5,147 nucleotides of DNA from Holosporales bacterium. GTDB taxonomy: Bacteria; Pseudomonadota; Alphaproteobacteria; BNTO01. Location: the NCBI GenBank assembly GCA_031270515.1, contig JAISXM010000005.1:1-5147 (forward strand), read 5' to 3'. A program made the position numbers and the translations under genes. How positions within the stretch are numbered: the stretch's first letter is position 1; each line of letters starts with the position of its first letter. The notes beneath the pieces are model-generated. The model did not search any database and had not been told where the DNA came from. It saw only the letters and a program-made list of their open reading frames with translations. Of the stretch, positions 4,708 through 5,147 are shown piece after piece.

Positions 4708-5147
4708 CCGCATGTTAGGCAACGATTCCTTTGATGTTACGGAGATAAAAAATGCGCACAAGCTTAGTACGATAGAGCGCATCAAAGAAGCGTCTCTTGA
4801 CTCCAAAACGGTCATTCTTGCTGTGCAGGACACAACGTCGATTAACTACAATACGCATAAAAAAACTGAAGGACTTGGCTATTGTTGCGACAATGTTTTA
4901 GGAATTAATGTTCATTACCTACATTGCAAGAGTCGACCCTGAGCTCCCGTGCGATGCGTTGTTTGACGAACAAGAGTGGAAAGTCCTGTATTGCGCGGCG
5001 AATCGGACCAAAAAACCGCCAGACGAACCCTATTCAATAGCAGACGCCGTGAAATTTTTGAGCTGGCTCGGTGGCCCCAAACAATCACCCAGCGACGATC
5101 CACCAGGAGTAAAATTGATATGGCTTGGGCTAAACAACCTGCACGTG

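Larger units (their letters stand above)
4469..5147 (+). pseudogene. Tn5/IS4-type (ISPepr1-like) transposase, MITE-split, internally deleted, 3' partial
   Basis: Three pieces of one DDE transposase are present. Piece 1 (4469-4617) starts MRSFASEFSSLNFG and continues RFIKTMETLGASPQKSIYLAS..RAEAKAIY, the Tn5-like N-terminal domain; the usual GDKR reads GVK with one codon missing. It is halted by a TAA inside the MITE (4631-4633). Piece 2 resumes in the same frame (ACCGCATG..., 4706 on) with RMLGNDSFDV and contains ILAVQDTTSINYNTH, holding the first catalytic Asp. Piece 3 (4908-5147, a different frame) starts MFITYIARVDPELPCDALFD, then EQEWKVLYC, KKPPDEP, AVKFLSWLGG and PGVKLIWLGLNNLHV: the C-terminal domain, running off the window. 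About 250 residues, including the second Asp and the YREK-Glu region, are missing between pieces 2 and 3, so it cannot transpose. Confidence 0.85.

Overview
The window looks like bacterial DNA with strong Shine-Dalgarno sites. It probably comes from a Gram-negative, host-associated organism, with an alphaproteobacterial amoeba or protist symbiont as the best guess. Supporting signs are two Sel1-repeat genes, an LpxK-type lipid A gene, and a Tn5/IS4-type transposase in decay carrying a small palindromic insertion. The taxonomy is inference; no rRNA or other marker gene is present.

Layout. 1-105 is the 3' end of an unidentified plus-strand protein, possibly an IS630-type transposase. 113-1550 is a promoter and a gene for a protein of about twelve near-identical Sel1 repeats. 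Its only well-placed ATG (157) is out of frame with the repeats and joins them only by slippage on a run of nine T (188-196). A hairpin terminator (1598-1624) follows. On the minus strand, read from right to left, 2972-2253 is a second, more diverged Sel1 protein. It is followed after a 43-base gap by thymidine kinase tdk (2209-1655), probably in the same operon. A 30-base tandem duplication lies at their junction.

3120-3205 and 4618-4701 are two inverted copies of an 84-86 bp palindromic MITE-like element, previously unnamed as far as can be told from the sequence. The second copy has a perfect 6-bp target duplication and splits a transposase gene. Between the copies, on the minus strand, lie a 43-codon open frame with a good ribosome site (4239-4108) and an LpxK homologue (4169-3210) that has lost every recognisable catalytic motif. 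4469-5147 is the transposase wreck. It has a normal-looking N-terminal part, the MITE, the first catalytic-Asp region, then an internal deletion that fuses it out of frame to the C-terminal domain.

No complete novel system such as defence, CRISPR or secretion is visible. The best leads are the slippage-gated Sel1 gene, the palindromic element, and the LpxK pseudoenzyme or pseudogene.
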